Shown here: piece after piece, positions 9,901 to 19,926 of the stretch
Numbering within the stretch: the stretch's first letter is position 1
Layout: the number at the start of each line of letters is the position of its first letter
NCBI RefSeq assembly: GCF_028885415.1
Contig: NZ_CP118527.1
Coordinates: 124,001 to 188,000 of the forward strand
Reading direction: 5' to 3'
DNA length: 64,000 nt
Source of the DNA: Streptomyces coeruleorubidus
Lineage (GTDB): Bacteria > Actinomycetota > Actinomycetes > Streptomycetales > Streptomycetaceae
Made by a program: the position numbers and the translations under genes
Notes under the pieces: generated by a model
Told to the model about the DNA's origin: nothing
The model's database searches: none
The model's input: the letters and a program-made list of their open reading frames with translations, nothing else

Positions 9901-10768
9901 GCCGGGTGAGTCCCTTGAGCCAAGCAACCCTGTCCTTCAGCCGTGCGCGCCACGGGCTGGCGCCGTGGGCGCGGATCGCCGGGCTGACGGTGTGCGCCCT
10001 GCTCACGCTCGGCCGGTGGTGTGGGACGGTGTCCACCTCGCTGCGCACGCCCGCCGAGGCGTTCGACCTGCCACCGCAGCTCATTCCGTCCGCCCCGTCG
10101 ACCGAGGCGTACCGGGGGTGTTCGACCAGATCGACGTGTGGCTGCTCGCCCTCAACTCCACGCTGGTCACGGGTCTGATCGCGGTCGGCCAGATGATCAC
10201 GGCCGGGCTGGCCGGATACGCCTTCGCCCGCCTGGAGTTCCGCTTCAAGAAGCCGCTGTTCGCCCTTGTCCTGGCGACGATGATGGTGCCACTGCAGGTC
10301 ACGATCGTGCCGGTGTTCCTGGTCCTGAAGTCGATGAGCCTGACCGACACCCTGCTCGGGCTGATCATCCCGGCCTTCCCGACGGCGTTCGGCACGTTCC
10401 TGATGCGGCAGTACTTCCTGGGCATGCCCAAGGACCTGGGCGAGGCGGCGATGCTGGACGGTGCCGGGCCCTGGCGGACGTTCCGGTCGGTGTACGCCCC
10501 GCTGGCCGCGCCGGGCCTCGCGATCGTCGGCGTCCTGGCCTTCAACTACCACTGGAACGAGTTCTTCCGGCCGCTGATCCTCGAAACGTCGGGCCAGAAC
10601 TACACGTTGCCACTGGGCCTGGTCTCCCTCCAGGGCAACCTCGGCACCGGCTCCGTCTCCGTGGTGCTCGCCGGTGTCGTCCTGTCCATGATCCCCGCCG
10701 TCGCCGTGTTCGTCGTCGGCCAGCGCCCTCTGCGTGAGGGCATCACGTCCGCAGGAGTCAACCGTTGA
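9897..10768 (+). CDS. ABC sugar transporter permease, MalG type (frameshifted)
   Basis: The second permease of the transporter starts at GTG 9897, overlapping the TGA of the preceding gene. Helices such as ALNSTLVTGLIAVGQMITAG and the EAA loop (LGEAAMLDGAGPWRTFRSVY) are clear. The C-terminal FVVGQRPLREGITSAGVNR is typical of MalG-type subunits. The frame changes near 10015 and 10115. Its TGA overlaps the TTG start of the cytoplasmic GH32 gene, so the four plus-strand genes form one operon. Confidence 0.8.
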
Positions 10769-12147
10769 GCCTCGCCGCTCCCCCGCAGGACCCGCACGCC
10801 CCGCGCTTCCGGGTCCGCCCGCCCGCCAACTGGATGAACGACCCCAACGGCCCGTTCCGTTGGCGCGGCCGCCACCACCTCTTCTACCAGCACAACCCGG
10901 ACGCCCCGGTGCACGCCAACGTCCACTGGGGCCACGCCTCCAGCCCGGACCTCGCCCACTGGGAGCACCATCCGATCGCCCTCGCCCCGACCCCCGGCGG
11001 CCCGGACGAGGCGGGCTGCTGGTCCGGGTGCGTGGTCGACGACGGGGGCGTGCCGACGGCCGTCTACACCGGGGTCGACCGTGACCACAGCGGGCTCGGC
11101 ATGATCTGCCTGGCCCGGGCGGCGGATCCGGACGACCCCGCGCTGACCGAGTGGACTGCCCTGCCGACGCCGGTGGTGACGGGCCCGCCCGCGGACCTGG
11201 ACGTGGTGATGTTCCGCGACCCGTTCGTCTTCCGGCACGACGGACGGCGCCGGGCGCTGGTCGGCGCGGGGCACGCCGACGGTACGCCGTCGGTCCTGCT
11301 GTACGACTGCGACGACCTGACCGACTGGCGCTTCGCGGGTGTGCTCCTGGACGGCCGGGACCCGGCCGCCGCGGCGGCGTTCGGCGGCCGGGCGACCGGC
11401 TGGGAGTGCCCGCAGTTGTACGCGACGCGGGGCGGCGAGTGGGTGCTGGTCGTGTCCCTGTGGGACGGCGACCCGTGGACCACCGGCTATCTGACGGGAC
11501 GTCTGGACAGAGACCTGCGCTTCTCCGCCCGTGCGGGCGGCCTGCTGGACCACGGCCGCGACTTCTACGCGCCCGCCGTGCTCCAGGAGCCGGACCGGGC
11601 CCTGATGTGGGGCTGGTCGTGGGAGGCCCGCGACCAGGGCGAGGCCGACTGGGCCGGCGTCCTGACCGCTCCTCGGGTCGTCGACGTCCATCCGGACGGG
11701 GCGCTGCGGGTGGCGCCGGCCCCGGAGCTGCACCGTCTGCACGCCGCCGAGCCGTTCGTCACCGCCCCGGGCCGGGCCGCGCTGCCGACGGCCTACGACC
11801 TGACGGTCGGCGCCCGTGGTCACACCACGGTGAGTCTGCTGCGGTCGTCCTCGGGCGCCGAGCTGACGGTCCGGCTGGACCCGGACGGGGGCACCGTGAC
11901 ACTCGACCGGGCCGGCTGGTCGCGCAAGGAGGCCGAGACGCCGGCGCCGGTCGTGGTGCGGGTGCCGCCCGAGGAGGAGCTCACGGTGCGTGTCCTCGCC
12001 GACGGCTCGCTGTACGAGCTGTTCGTCGGCGACCGGGCCATGGTCACCGAGCGCGTCTACCACCGGCCCGACGACATACGGGAGTTGAGGGTGTCGTCCG
12101 GGGCGGCTGTCACCGGATGGGAGCTGGTCCCACCGACGCGCGGCTGA
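10765..12147 (+). CDS. Cytoplasmic GH32 beta-fructofuranosidase/fructan hydrolase
   Basis: This intact 460-residue GH32 enzyme has no signal peptide. The nucleophile motif WMNDPNGP lies at residues 23-30, the RDP motif (VMFRDPFVF) near 150 and the acid/base Glu in WECPQLY near 213; the C-terminal beta-sandwich is present. It would cleave terminal beta-fructosyl bonds of sucrose or imported fructo-oligosaccharides, complementing the secreted GH32 enzyme. The TTG start overlaps the previous stop (TTGA). Its 3' end overlaps the convergent LacI gene by about 38 bp once the repressor's lost base is restored. Confidence 0.85.
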   Translation: MSLAAPPQDPHAPRFRVRPPANWMNDPNGPFRWRGRHHLFYQHNPDAPVHANVHWGHASSPDLAHWEHHPIALAPTPGGPDEAGCWSGCVVDDGGVPTAVYTGVDRDHSGLGMICLARAADPDDPALTEWTALPTPVVTGPPADLDVVMFRDPFVFRHDGRRRALVGAGHADGTPSVLLYDCDDLTDWRFAGVLLDGRDPAAAAAFGGRATGWECPQLYATRGGEWVLVVSLWDGDPWTTGYLTGRLDRDLRFSARAGGLLDHGRDFYAPAVLQEPDRALMWGWSWEARDQGEADWAGVLTAPRVVDVHPDGALRVAPAPELHRLHAAEPFVTAPGRAALPTAYDLTVGARGHTTVSLLRSSSGAELTVRLDPDGGTVTLDRAGWSRKEAETPAPVVVRVPPEEELTVRVLADGSLYELFVGDRAMVTERVYHRPDDIRELRVSSGAAVTGWELVPPTRG

Positions 12148-13221
12148 TCACCGGGCAGGCCAGGCGCCGCACGGTGGCGGGCGGGGTCCGGCCGGTGGCG
12201 ATGGAGTCGAGGAGGAGCCGCGCGGCGGCCTCCCCCATCTCCCGGTGGGGCAGTGCGACGGTGGTGAGGGGGGCGCCAGGTGCGCGGCCATGTGCTCCTG
12301 GTCGTCGTAGCCCACCACCGACAGGTCGCCGGGGACGGCGATCCCGAGCCGGGTCGCGGCGTGCAGGACGCCCGTCGCGACCCGGTCGTTGTAGGTGAAG
12401 ATCCCGGTGGGGCGGAGGTCGGCCGGGGCGCTGTCGAGGAGGCGGACGGCGCCCTCGTAGCCGCCGGAGATCTCTCCTCCGGTCCGTACGACCCAGTCCC
12501 TGGGCACGGTGATGCCCTCGGCGCGCAGCGCGTCGCGGAAACCGCGCAGCCGCTCCACGGAGGCGATGTCGTCATGCCCGCCGACGAGCGCGACCCGCCG
12601 GTGTCCCTGCTCCAGCAGCAGCCGGGCCGCCGTACGGCCGCCGGCGCGCTCGGCGGGGATGACGGCGGGCAGCGAGCCGTCCTCGGGCAGGCAGTTGGCC
12701 AGCACGGAGTGGGTGCGGTGCAGTCCCTCGGGGACCCGGACGCGGCGCAGGGACATGGCCGCGTAGATGATGCCGTCGACGCGCCGGTCGAGGAGTTCGG
12801 CGACCGCGGCGTCCTCCTTGGCCGGGTCGCCGCCGGAGTCGACGGTGAGGACCAGGTGCTCGCCGGCCCAGGCGGTGTCCATGGCGCCGCGCAGCAGCCG
12901 CCCGGCGAACGGCGAGGAGGCGATCTCGTCGGTGACCAGCCCGATCACGGCCGTACGGCTGCGGCGCAGACCGCGGGCGACGGGGTCGGGCCGGTAGCCG
13001 AGCTGGACCGCGGCCTGCCGGATGCGCTCCTGGGTGGCGGGCGAGAGGTTGCCCTCGGCACGGCCGTTGAACACGAAGGACACCGCGGTGTGCGACACGC
13101 CGGCGAGCCGGGCGACGTCCCGCGAGGTGGCACGCCCCGATCCGGTCGTCTGTTTTCCCTCGGCGCTGCCCATGCCGTCCGCCGTCCTCATCCCCCACCT
13201 GTCCGATTGATCATTGCTCAC
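12110..13221 (-). CDS. LacI-family transcriptional regulator of the fructan locus
   Basis: The N-terminal HTH reads ATSRDVARLAGVSHTAVSFVF, with the hinge LGYRPDPVARGLR. A periplasmic-binding-protein-like effector domain follows, ending with DLSVVGYDDQEHMAAHL. In a run of six C bases (coding strand) near 12270 one C is missing. As given, the frame stops at 12148; adding one C restores the usual LTTVALPHREMGEAAARLL tail and moves the stop to 12110-12112. The start is not certain: about 30 residues precede the HTH and later Met codons are possible. It probably represses the divergent GH32/ABC genes through the CTAAC-type operators and is induced by a fructose-containing sugar. Confidence 0.8.
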
Positions 13222-13283
13222 CCTATCCGTGACGCTGGAGGGACGACACAGCCAGACGACACAGTCAATGGGAAGGTCCGACG

Positions 13284-14114
13284 GTGATCAGCATCCCGAA
13301 GCACACGCTCAACGACGGTACGGCGCTCCCCGCCCTCGGTCTGGGCACCTGGCCGCTCGGCGACGACGAGGCGCAGCAGGCGGTGCTCTCGGCCCTGGAG
13401 GCGGGCTACCGCCTCATCGACACGGCCACGAACTACCACAACGAGACGGGGGTCGGCCGGGCCGTGGCCTCCGGCGTGGTGCCGCGCGAGGAGATCGTCG
13501 TGACGACGAAGCTCCCGGGCCGGCACCACGGCTACGAGGAGACGCTCGCCTCCTTCGAGGAGGCCCGGGCCCGCCTCGGCCTTGAGTACGTGGACCTGTA
13601 CCTGATCCACTGGCCGCTGCCGCGCGTGGACCGGTACCTCGACTCGTGGAAGGCCATGATCAAGCTCCGCGAGGAGGGGCTCGTCCGGTCGATCGGCGTC
13701 TCGAACTTCACGGCCGGACACATCGAGCGGCTGGAGAAGGAGACCGGGGTGCTGCCTTCCGTCAACCAGATCGAGCTGCACCCCTTCCTGCCGCAGGAGG
13801 ACCTGCGCGCCTTCCACGCCGCCAAGAACATCCTCACCGAGAGCTGGAGCCCGCTGGGCCGGGGCACGTCCCTGCTTCAGGACCCCACCGTGGCGCGGCT
13901 CGCCCAGGCGCACGGGGTGACGGCCGGGCAGGTCGTGCTGCGCTGGCACACGCAGCTCGGCGCGGTGCCCATCCCGAAGTCGGCGAACCCCGAGCGGCAG
14001 CGCGAGAACCTCGACGTCTTCGGCTTCGAGCTGAGCGAGGACGAGATGACCGCCGTCGCGGACCGGACACACCGGCGGGTCGGCGGGGACCCCGAGGTGC
14101 ACGAGGAGTTCTGA
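13284..14114 (+). CDS. Aldo/keto reductase
   Basis: This intact 276-residue NADPH-dependent aldo/keto reductase has the catalytic tetrad visible: Asp and Tyr in DTATNYHNE, Lys in VTTKLPGR and His in YLIHWPLP. The NADP-binding C-terminus contains VPIPKSANPERQRENLDVF. It resembles the 2,5-diketo-gluconate reductase subgroup that reduces small carbonyls. It is divergent from the LacI gene by about 60 bp and followed after 38 bp by the LigD-like gene, but no functional link is evident. Confidence 0.85.
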   Translation: MISIPKHTLNDGTALPALGLGTWPLGDDEAQQAVLSALEAGYRLIDTATNYHNETGVGRAVASGVVPREEIVVTTKLPGRHHGYEETLASFEEARARLGLEYVDLYLIHWPLPRVDRYLDSWKAMIKLREEGLVRSIGVSNFTAGHIERLEKETGVLPSVNQIELHPFLPQEDLRAFHAAKNILTESWSPLGRGTSLLQDPTVARLAQAHGVTAGQVVLRWHTQLGAVPIPKSANPERQRENLDVFGFELSEDEMTAVADRTHRRVGGDPEVHEEF

Positions 14115-14152
14115 CGGGTACCCGGGGCCCGCGAGGCAGGAAGGAGTCGCAG

Positions 14153-14763
14153 GTGGCTGAGCGGGACCGGCTGCGGGACTACCGCGGCAAGCGCGACTTC
14201 AACCGGACCGGCGAACCCCGGGGCAGCGGGGAGTCCGCCGGGGACCGGCCCCGGTTCGTGGTGCAGATCCATGACGCGAGCACGATGCACTTCGACTTCC
14301 GGTTGCAGGTGGACGACGTCCTGAAGTCCTGGTCGATCCCCAAGGGCCCCTCGGCGGACCCGAAGGACAAGCGGCTGGCGGTGCCCACGGAGGACCATCC
14401 GCTGGAGTACGAGGAGTTCGAGGGTGTGATCCCCCGCGGCGAGTACGGCGGCGGCACGGTGATCGTCTGGACCACGGCACGTACGAGCCGCTGAGCCACG
14501 ACCGCAAGGGGCGGCCCGTCGACTTCGCGGAGTCGCTGGAGCGGGGGCACGCCACGTTCCGGCTGAGCGGGGCGAAACTGCGCGGCGAGTACGCCCTGAC
14601 CCGGTTCCGCGGCGGTCGGGGCGGTGACGGCGAGGAGGCCTGGCTGCTGGTGAAGCGCGCCGGAGGCGCCCGTACGCACGGGGCTCCCGATCCGCGCCGG
14701 GCCCGTTCGGCCGTGTCCGGGCGGACCCTCGCCCAGGTCTCATCGGAAGCGGCCGGGGAGTGA
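14153..14763 (+). CDS. LigD-type 3'-phosphoesterase domain protein (frameshifted)
   Basis: This stand-alone phosphoesterase domain is of the kind fused to bacterial LigD. The core HDASTMHFDFRLQV contains the metal-binding His, Asp and His, with WSIPKGPSADPKDKRLAV and IPRGEYGGGTV following. In non-homologous end joining this domain trims 3'-phosphates and ribonucleotides at broken ends. GTG 14153 follows AAGGAG by 6 bp. The frame changes near 14475, just after GGTVIVW; the second half (GTYEPLSHDRKGRPVDFAES) continues in another frame to TGA 14763. It overlaps or abuts the ligase gene downstream, so the pair looks like a split LigD. No Ku gene is visible. Confidence 0.8.
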
Positions 14764-14766
14764 ACG

Positions 14767-15801
14767 GTGATGGCCGGCCTCCTCGATGCGCTGCCCGACA
14801 GACAGCGGCGGCTGCTGGGTCGAGCACGTCCGGGGACGGAACTGGCCGCGCGCCCGATGCTCGCCACGCTGAGCGACCGACGGGACTTCACGGACGCGGA
14901 CGAGGAGTGGGTGTTCGAGCGGAAGCTGGACGGCATCCGGGTGCTGGCGGTGCGGGAGGGTGAGCGGGTGACGTTGCTGTCCCGGTCGGGCCGTCGGCTC
15001 GACGACACCTATCCGGAGATCGTGGAGGCACTCGCGGCCCAGTCGTGTGCCGACTTCGTGCTCGACGGGGAGATCGTCGCGTTCTCGGGCGGACGCACGG
15101 ACTTCGGGCGCCTCCAGCAGCGCATGGGGCTGACCCGGCGTGAGGACGTGGCGGCGAGCGGGGTTGCCGTGACGTACTACGTGTTCGATCTGCTCCGGAT
15201 GGACGGGGCCGACACCAGGGAACTGCCGCTGCGGGTCCGCAAGTCGCTGCTGCGCCGGGCGCTGGCGTACCGCTCTCCGCTCCGGCTGACCCCGCACCGC
15301 AACGCGGGCGGTGCCGAGTTGCTGGCGGACGTCTGCTCCCGGGGCTGGGAGGGTCTGATCGCCAAGCGCGCCGACGGCGTCTACGAGCCGCGCCGGTCGG
15401 CGGACTGGCTGAAGCTGAAGTGCTCCCTGGGGCAGGAGTTCGTCGTCGGCGGTTTCACCGAGCCGGCCGGGAGCCGCGTGGGACTCGGCGCGCTGCTTCT
15501 CGGCCACTACGAGGGCGGGCGGCTGCGGTACGCGGGCAAGGTCGGCACGGGTTTCGGCCGGCGCACGCTGCTCGACCTGCGCGAGCGGCTCGACGGGCTG
15601 CGGGAGTCCGGCTCGCCGTTCGACGGGCCGGTGCGGGAGGGGGGCGCGCGGTGGGTGCGGCCGGAGCTTGTAGCCCAGATCGCGTTCGCCGAGTGGACCC
15701 GTGACGGCATGCTGCGCCACCCGCGGTACCTGGGCCTGCGGGACGACAAGAAGCCGCGGGACGTGGTGCGCGAACGCCCATCGGGGCGCGCCGCCGCGTG
15801 A
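14767..15801 (+). CDS. ATP-dependent DNA ligase (LigD ligase-like)
   Basis: The gene is intact, 344 residues from GTG 14767 (or ATG 14770). The adenylation motif is ERKLDGIR, with Lys as the AMP acceptor. Motif III appears as DGEIVAF, motif IV as WEGLIAKRADGVYEPRRS and motif V as WLKLKC; an OB-fold domain follows (RYAGKVGTGF). It would seal nicks or ends, probably together with the upstream phosphoesterase. It lacks the polymerase/primase domain of full LigD proteins. Confidence 0.88.
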   Translation: MMAGLLDALPDRQRRLLGRARPGTELAARPMLATLSDRRDFTDADEEWVFERKLDGIRVLAVREGERVTLLSRSGRRLDDTYPEIVEALAAQSCADFVLDGEIVAFSGGRTDFGRLQQRMGLTRREDVAASGVAVTYYVFDLLRMDGADTRELPLRVRKSLLRRALAYRSPLRLTPHRNAGGAELLADVCSRGWEGLIAKRADGVYEPRRSADWLKLKCSLGQEFVVGGFTEPAGSRVGLGALLLGHYEGGRLRYAGKVGTGFGRRTLLDLRERLDGLRESGSPFDGPVREGGARWVRPELVAQIAFAEWTRDGMLRHPRYLGLRDDKKPRDVVRERPSGRAAA

Positions 15802-15810
15802 GCGGTCCGG

Positions 15811-18151
15811 TCAGAACAGCGGCGTGAGCGGCTGTTCGCACCAGATGGTCTTGCCCCGGGTGGTCTGCCGGCTGCCCCAGCGCTGGGTGAGCTGGGCGAC
15901 CAGCAGCAGTCCGCGTCCGCCCTCGTCGTCCTGGTGGGCCCGCCGCAGGTGCGGGGAGGTCGAACTGCCGTCGGACACCTCACAGATGAGGGTCTGGTCG
16001 CGGATCAGACGGAGCTGGATGGGCGTGGCGCCGTACCGGATGGCGTTGGTGACCAGTTCGCTGACGACGAGTTCGGTGACGAAGGCCGTCTCCTCCAGCC
16101 CCCACGCGGTGAGCTGTTCGGTGGCGGCCTGGCGGGTGGCGGCCACCTGCGCGGGGTCGGGCGCCACGTCCCAGGTGGCGACCTGGTCGGCGCCCAGCGC
16201 CCGGGTACGGGCCAGCAGCAGGGCCACGTCGTCGCTGGGCTCCTCCGGCAGTATGGCCTTCAGCACGATGTCGCACTGGGCGTCGAGCGACTCGGCGGGC
16301 ACGGTCAGCGCGCGGCACAGCTCGTCGGTGGCGTGGTCGACGTCGCGGTCGCGGTCCTCGACGAGTCCGTCGGTGTAGAGGGCGACGACGGAGCCCTCGG
16401 GCAGTTGGAGCTCCGTCGCCTCGAACGGCAGCCCCCCGACGCCCAGCGGGGGCCCCGCGCTCATGGGGATCAGCCGCGCGGACCCGTCGGGCAGCACCAG
16501 TGCGGGGGCGGGGTGCCCGGCGGCGGCCAGGTTCAGCCGGCGCGTGACCGGGTCGTAGACGGCGTACAGGCAGGTGGCGCCGAGTTCGGCGACCTCGTCG
16601 CCGTCGTCGTCCGACGCGAGGTGGGTGACCAGGTCGTCGAGGTGGGTGAGGAGTTCGTCCGGTGGCAGGTCCACGTCGGCGAGGGTGCGTACGGCCGTGA
16701 CCAGCCGGCCCATGGTCGCCGTGGAGGGGATGCCGTGGCCCACGACGTCACCGACGACGAGCGCGACCCGGCTGCCGGACAGCGGGATCACGTCGAACCA
16801 GTCGCCGCCGATGCCGGCCGCCGAGCCGGAGGGCAGATAGCGGTGGGCGACCTGGACGGCGGCCTGGCCGGGCAGTCCCTCGGCAGCAGGCTGTGCTGGA
16901 GGGCCAGTGCGGTGGTGCGTTCGCGGGCGAAGCGGCGGGCGTTGTCGACACAGACCGCGGCGCGGCTGGCGAGTTCCTCGGCGAACACGGCGTCGTCGGC
17001 GGCGTAGTCGTCCACCTGCCGGATGCGCACGGCCACGGCGACGCCGAGGGTGGTGCCGCGGGCCCTCAGCGGCACCGCCATCATCGAGTGGACGCCCTTG
17101 CGGTAGGGGCGGCCCTGCGGGGCGCGCGTGTTGCGCTCGGCGACCCACCGCATGAACGCGGGCTCTCCTGCCTGACTGAGGACCGCCCGGCCCTCCCGCA
17201 TGGCCCGGGCGATCGGCGTGAAGGAGGGGTAGACGTCCACCTCTCCCAGGTGCACGGCCGCCTCGGGGTGCCCTCGGTGACGGAGCCGTGGGCGACGCGG
17301 CGCAGCGTGATCTCCTCGGCGGGCACCGTCGGCGACTCCTCCGCGCCGAGGACCCAGTCGAACAGGTCCACGCTCGCGAAGTCGGCGAACCGGGGCACCA
17401 TGACCCCGATCAGCTCCTCGGCGGTGCGCACCACGTCCAGGGTGGTGCCGATGGCGGCCGCGGCCTCGTTCAGCAGGGCCAGCCGCTGCCGCGCCCAGTA
17501 CTGCTCGGTGCTGTCGAACGCGGCCAGGGCGGTGCCCAGGAGCTCGCCGGAGCCATCCCGCAGCGGCCACATCTCGGTGACCCAGGCGTGCTCCCGGTTC
17601 AGGGACGGTGCGCCGGTGTAACTCTCGTAACGGAGCGGCCGGCCCGTCTCGACGACGTGGCGGAGATGCCAGTTGAAGCCGCGGCTGTGCTCCGCGTCCT
17701 CCACGGTCTCCGGGAAGTGCCGGCCGAGCAGTGTCTCCTCGGACACGCCCATCACGTGGCAGGCGGCGTCGTTGAGCCGCAGGTAGCGCTGGCTGGTGTC
17801 AAAGACGGACATCGACATGGACGCCTGCTGGAAGGCGCGGCCCGCGAGGGACGTCTCCGCCCGTCCGGGTGGCGCCGCGGTGATCACATATCCGTCCGGT
17901 TCCCCGTCCTGGCTCGTCACGGCCATCGCTCTGACGCGTAGTCCTACGAGGTAACCGTCGTGGTGCCGCACCATGACGGTGCCCGACCGCGCGGACACCG
18001 CCTCGGGCGGCACCTCCTCGGCGAGCAGCTCCCGTACGGACCGGCCCACGGCCTCCTCGGCCGGGTAGCCGGTCAGCCGCCGGGCACCCTCGCTCCACCC
18101 CGTCACAATGCCGCGGGCGTCGATGATCGCAGCGGCGGAGGCGTCCTCCAT
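15811..18151 (-). CDS. PAS-PAS-GAF-SpoIIE phosphatase with C-terminal HATPase domain (frameshifted)
   Basis: This large signalling protein of about 780 residues has, in order: a PAS domain at 1-100 (ITGWSEGARRLTGYPAEEAVGR type), a second PAS at 105-210 (RYLRLNDAACHVMGV), a GAF domain at 225-390, a PP2C/SpoIIE phosphatase (GGDWFDVIPL, VGDVVGHG, ALYTDGLVE) and an anti-sigma-type HATPase (VVSELVTNAIRYG, GGRGLLLVAQL). Such proteins sense signals through PAS/GAF and control STAS antagonist phosphorylation. The frame changes near 17272 and 16880, both consistent with one lost base. Its start is 60 bp from the convergently oriented peroxiredoxin stop. Confidence 0.85.
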
Positions 18152-18211
18152 ATCGTCCAGGATTATCCATTGCCGCCCTATATCAACCGCGACGGATGAT
18201 TCGTGACGGCG

Positions 18212-18679
18212 TCAGCTCCGGTGGGCGCGCAGGGCGGCGAGCGCCCGGTCGGCGTGCGCGTTCATGCGCAGTTCGCTGCGTACGACATCGAGGACGGTGT
18301 GGTCCTGCGCTATGACGAACGTGGTGCGTTTGGTGGGGGCCAGCGAGAAGCCGCGCTTCACGCCGAACCGCTCGCGGACCGTGCCGTCGGCGTCGGACAG
18401 CAGGGGCATGCCGAGGGCGTGCTGTCCGGCGAACTCCTGCTGGCGCTCGACGGTGTCCCCGCTGATGCCGACGGGGTGTGCGCCGACGGCGGCGAACTCG
18501 GCGGCGAGATCGCGGAAGTGGCAGGCCTGTGCGGTGCAACCGGGCGTCAGGGCGGCCGGGTAGAAGAAGAGGACGACCGGTCCCCCGGCGAGCAGCCCGG
18601 ACAGGCTGCGGACGGTGCCGGTCTCGTCGGGCAGGGCGAAGTCCTCGACCTTGTCCCCGGCCTCCACGCGGGCGGTCAC
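18212..18679 (-). CDS. Thioredoxin-dependent peroxiredoxin (BCP/PrxQ type)
   Basis: This 155-residue peroxiredoxin of the AhpC/TSA superfamily has the peroxidatic Cys in LTPGCTAQACHFRD and a second Cys five residues later, the arrangement of BCP/PrxQ enzymes. It reduces hydroperoxides with thioredoxin in the cytoplasm. GTG 18679 overlaps the TGA of the DoxX gene by 4 bp, so the two genes form an operon. The open frame extends far upstream in this phase, but only the part from this GTG shows family similarity. Confidence 0.88.
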   Translation of the reverse strand: MTARVEAGDKVEDFALPDETGTVRSLSGLLAGGPVVLFFYPAALTPGCTAQACHFRDLAAEFAAVGAHPVGISGDTVERQQEFAGQHALGMPLLSDADGTVRERFGVKRGFSLAPTKRTTFVIAQDHTVLDVVRSELRMNAHADRALAALRAHRS

Positions 18680-19055
18680 GACCGGCCCTGCGCGTTCCGT
18701 GCGACGCCGCGGGCCCAGAGCACGAGGGGCAGCTGGAGCGGCAGGCGCCCGAAGGCCGCGGCCTTCTGCGGCGCGGGGCGGTGGCGCCAGTCGGCCGCCA
18801 TCTTCACATTGGCGGGGAACACCCCGACGAAGAAGGCCGCCGTGGCCAGCGCGGCCGCCTTGCGGGTGCGCGGCAGCGCCAGGCCCGCGGCCAGCGCGAG
18901 CTCCGCGGCTCCGCTGACGTGGGTCCAGGTCCTGGGCGTGCCCGGCAGGCCGCGCGGGATGGTCGCGTCGAACGGTCGTGGAGCGGCGAAGTGGGCGATC
19001 CCCGCGGCGGCCAGCAGACCGGCGAGCAGCAGGGCGAGCGTTCGGACCGGGACAC
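18676..19055 (-). CDS. DoxX-family membrane protein (small frameshift near start)
   Basis: The product is a small four-helix membrane protein: LALLLAGLLAAAGIAHF, ELALAAGLALPRTRKAAALA, TAAFFVGVFPANVKMAADW and LPLQLPLVLWARGVARN. DoxX-family proteins have been linked to thiol-redox homeostasis, which suits its overlap with the peroxiredoxin. GTG 19055 has an AGGAGGA ribosome site. The conserved frame begins about three codons later in another phase, so one base is probably missing near 19048. The gene is too broken to appear as one open frame. Confidence 0.7.
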
Positions 19056-19086
19056 GGTTCCTCCTCTGATGGCCTGCCGCGCGATA

Positions 19087-19100
19087 TTACTGGACGGTAA
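19087..19100. promoter_or_regulatory. Inverted repeat TTAC-TGGACG-GTAA upstream of doxX
   Basis: A 4-bp inverted repeat with AT-rich flanks (ATATTAC...GTAAAG) lies about 32 bp upstream of the DoxX start in a 70-bp gap. It may be an operator or part of the promoter of the DoxX-peroxiredoxin operon. The arms are short, so chance cannot be excluded. Confidence 0.25.
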
Positions 19101-19128
19101 AGGGGTCCGGGACCGGGGTTCCGGCGGG

Positions 19129-19872
19129 TCAGGCGCGGCGGTTGTGCGTGCCCGGGGTGTAGCCGAACGAGCGGCGGAAGACGTCGATGAAGGCGCTGGC
19201 GGAGGACCAGCCGCAGCGGTGGGCGACGGTCGTGACGGGCAGGCCGTCGGCCAGCATCCGCAGGGCGTGGTAGAGCCGTGACTGGGTGCGCCACTGCGGG
19301 AACGTCATGCCGAACTCGCTGCGGAAGAGCCGGCTCAGGGTGCGCTCCCCCACTCCGGTCGCGGCGCCGAGGGCGGCGAGGGTGCCGCGCCGCCGGGTCG
19401 GCGTGCACGAGCGCGCAGACGGCGGCCAGGCGCGGGTCGGCGGGCGTGGGCAGGCGCAGCGGCTGCTGCGGCGAGACGCGCAGCTGGTCGCGCAGGACGG
19501 CGCGCAGTCGGCCGCTCTCGGGGCTGTCGTCGCCGGGGTCGCGGGTGTACGCGAGGATCAGCTCGCGCAGCAGCGGGCTGACGGCGAGGACGGCCGGGTG
19601 GTGCAGGAGGAGGGGTTGTCGTCGGCGGGCAGGCCGACCAGGTGCAGGTCGAGCCGGCCGTGGGCGCGGTGGGCGTGCACGGTGCCGGCGGGGACCCAGA
19701 TGGCGCGGGTGCCGGGCGCGAACCAGGTGCCGGCGTCGGTGGTGACGGCGACGACACCGGAGCCCGCGTAGACGATCTGGTGGTCGTCGTGCCGGTGCGC
19801 GTCGATGCGGTCGCCCGCGGTCAGCCGCTGCGCGCGGGTCGGCGCCGCGGGAGTGTGGCGGATGTTCGGCAC
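19129..19872 (-). CDS. AraC-family transcriptional regulator (frameshifted)
   Basis: The N-terminal cupin sensor domain (GDRIDAHRHDDHQIVYAGSG, WVPAGTVHAHRAHG) is followed by a C-terminal double HTH: GERTLSRLFRSEFGMTFPQW, then VAHRCGWSSASAFIDVFRR and FGYTPGTHNRR. GTG 19872 is the likely start, just before PNIRHTP. Frame changes lie near 19610 and 19390. It is divergent from the MFS gene starting 54 bp away, so it probably controls that exporter, as in many AraC/MFS pairs. Confidence 0.8.
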
Positions 19873-19926
19873 GGTCCGGCAGATTATCGGAAGCGCGCCG
19901 GGCGCCGAGGCGGCGACGATCGCCGG

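Noticed and set aside
12110..12280. Programmed ribosomal frameshifting in the LacI gene (C6 run)
   Set aside because: Dozens of unrelated genes here break at G/C runs in the same way, so sequencing error explains it better than recoding.
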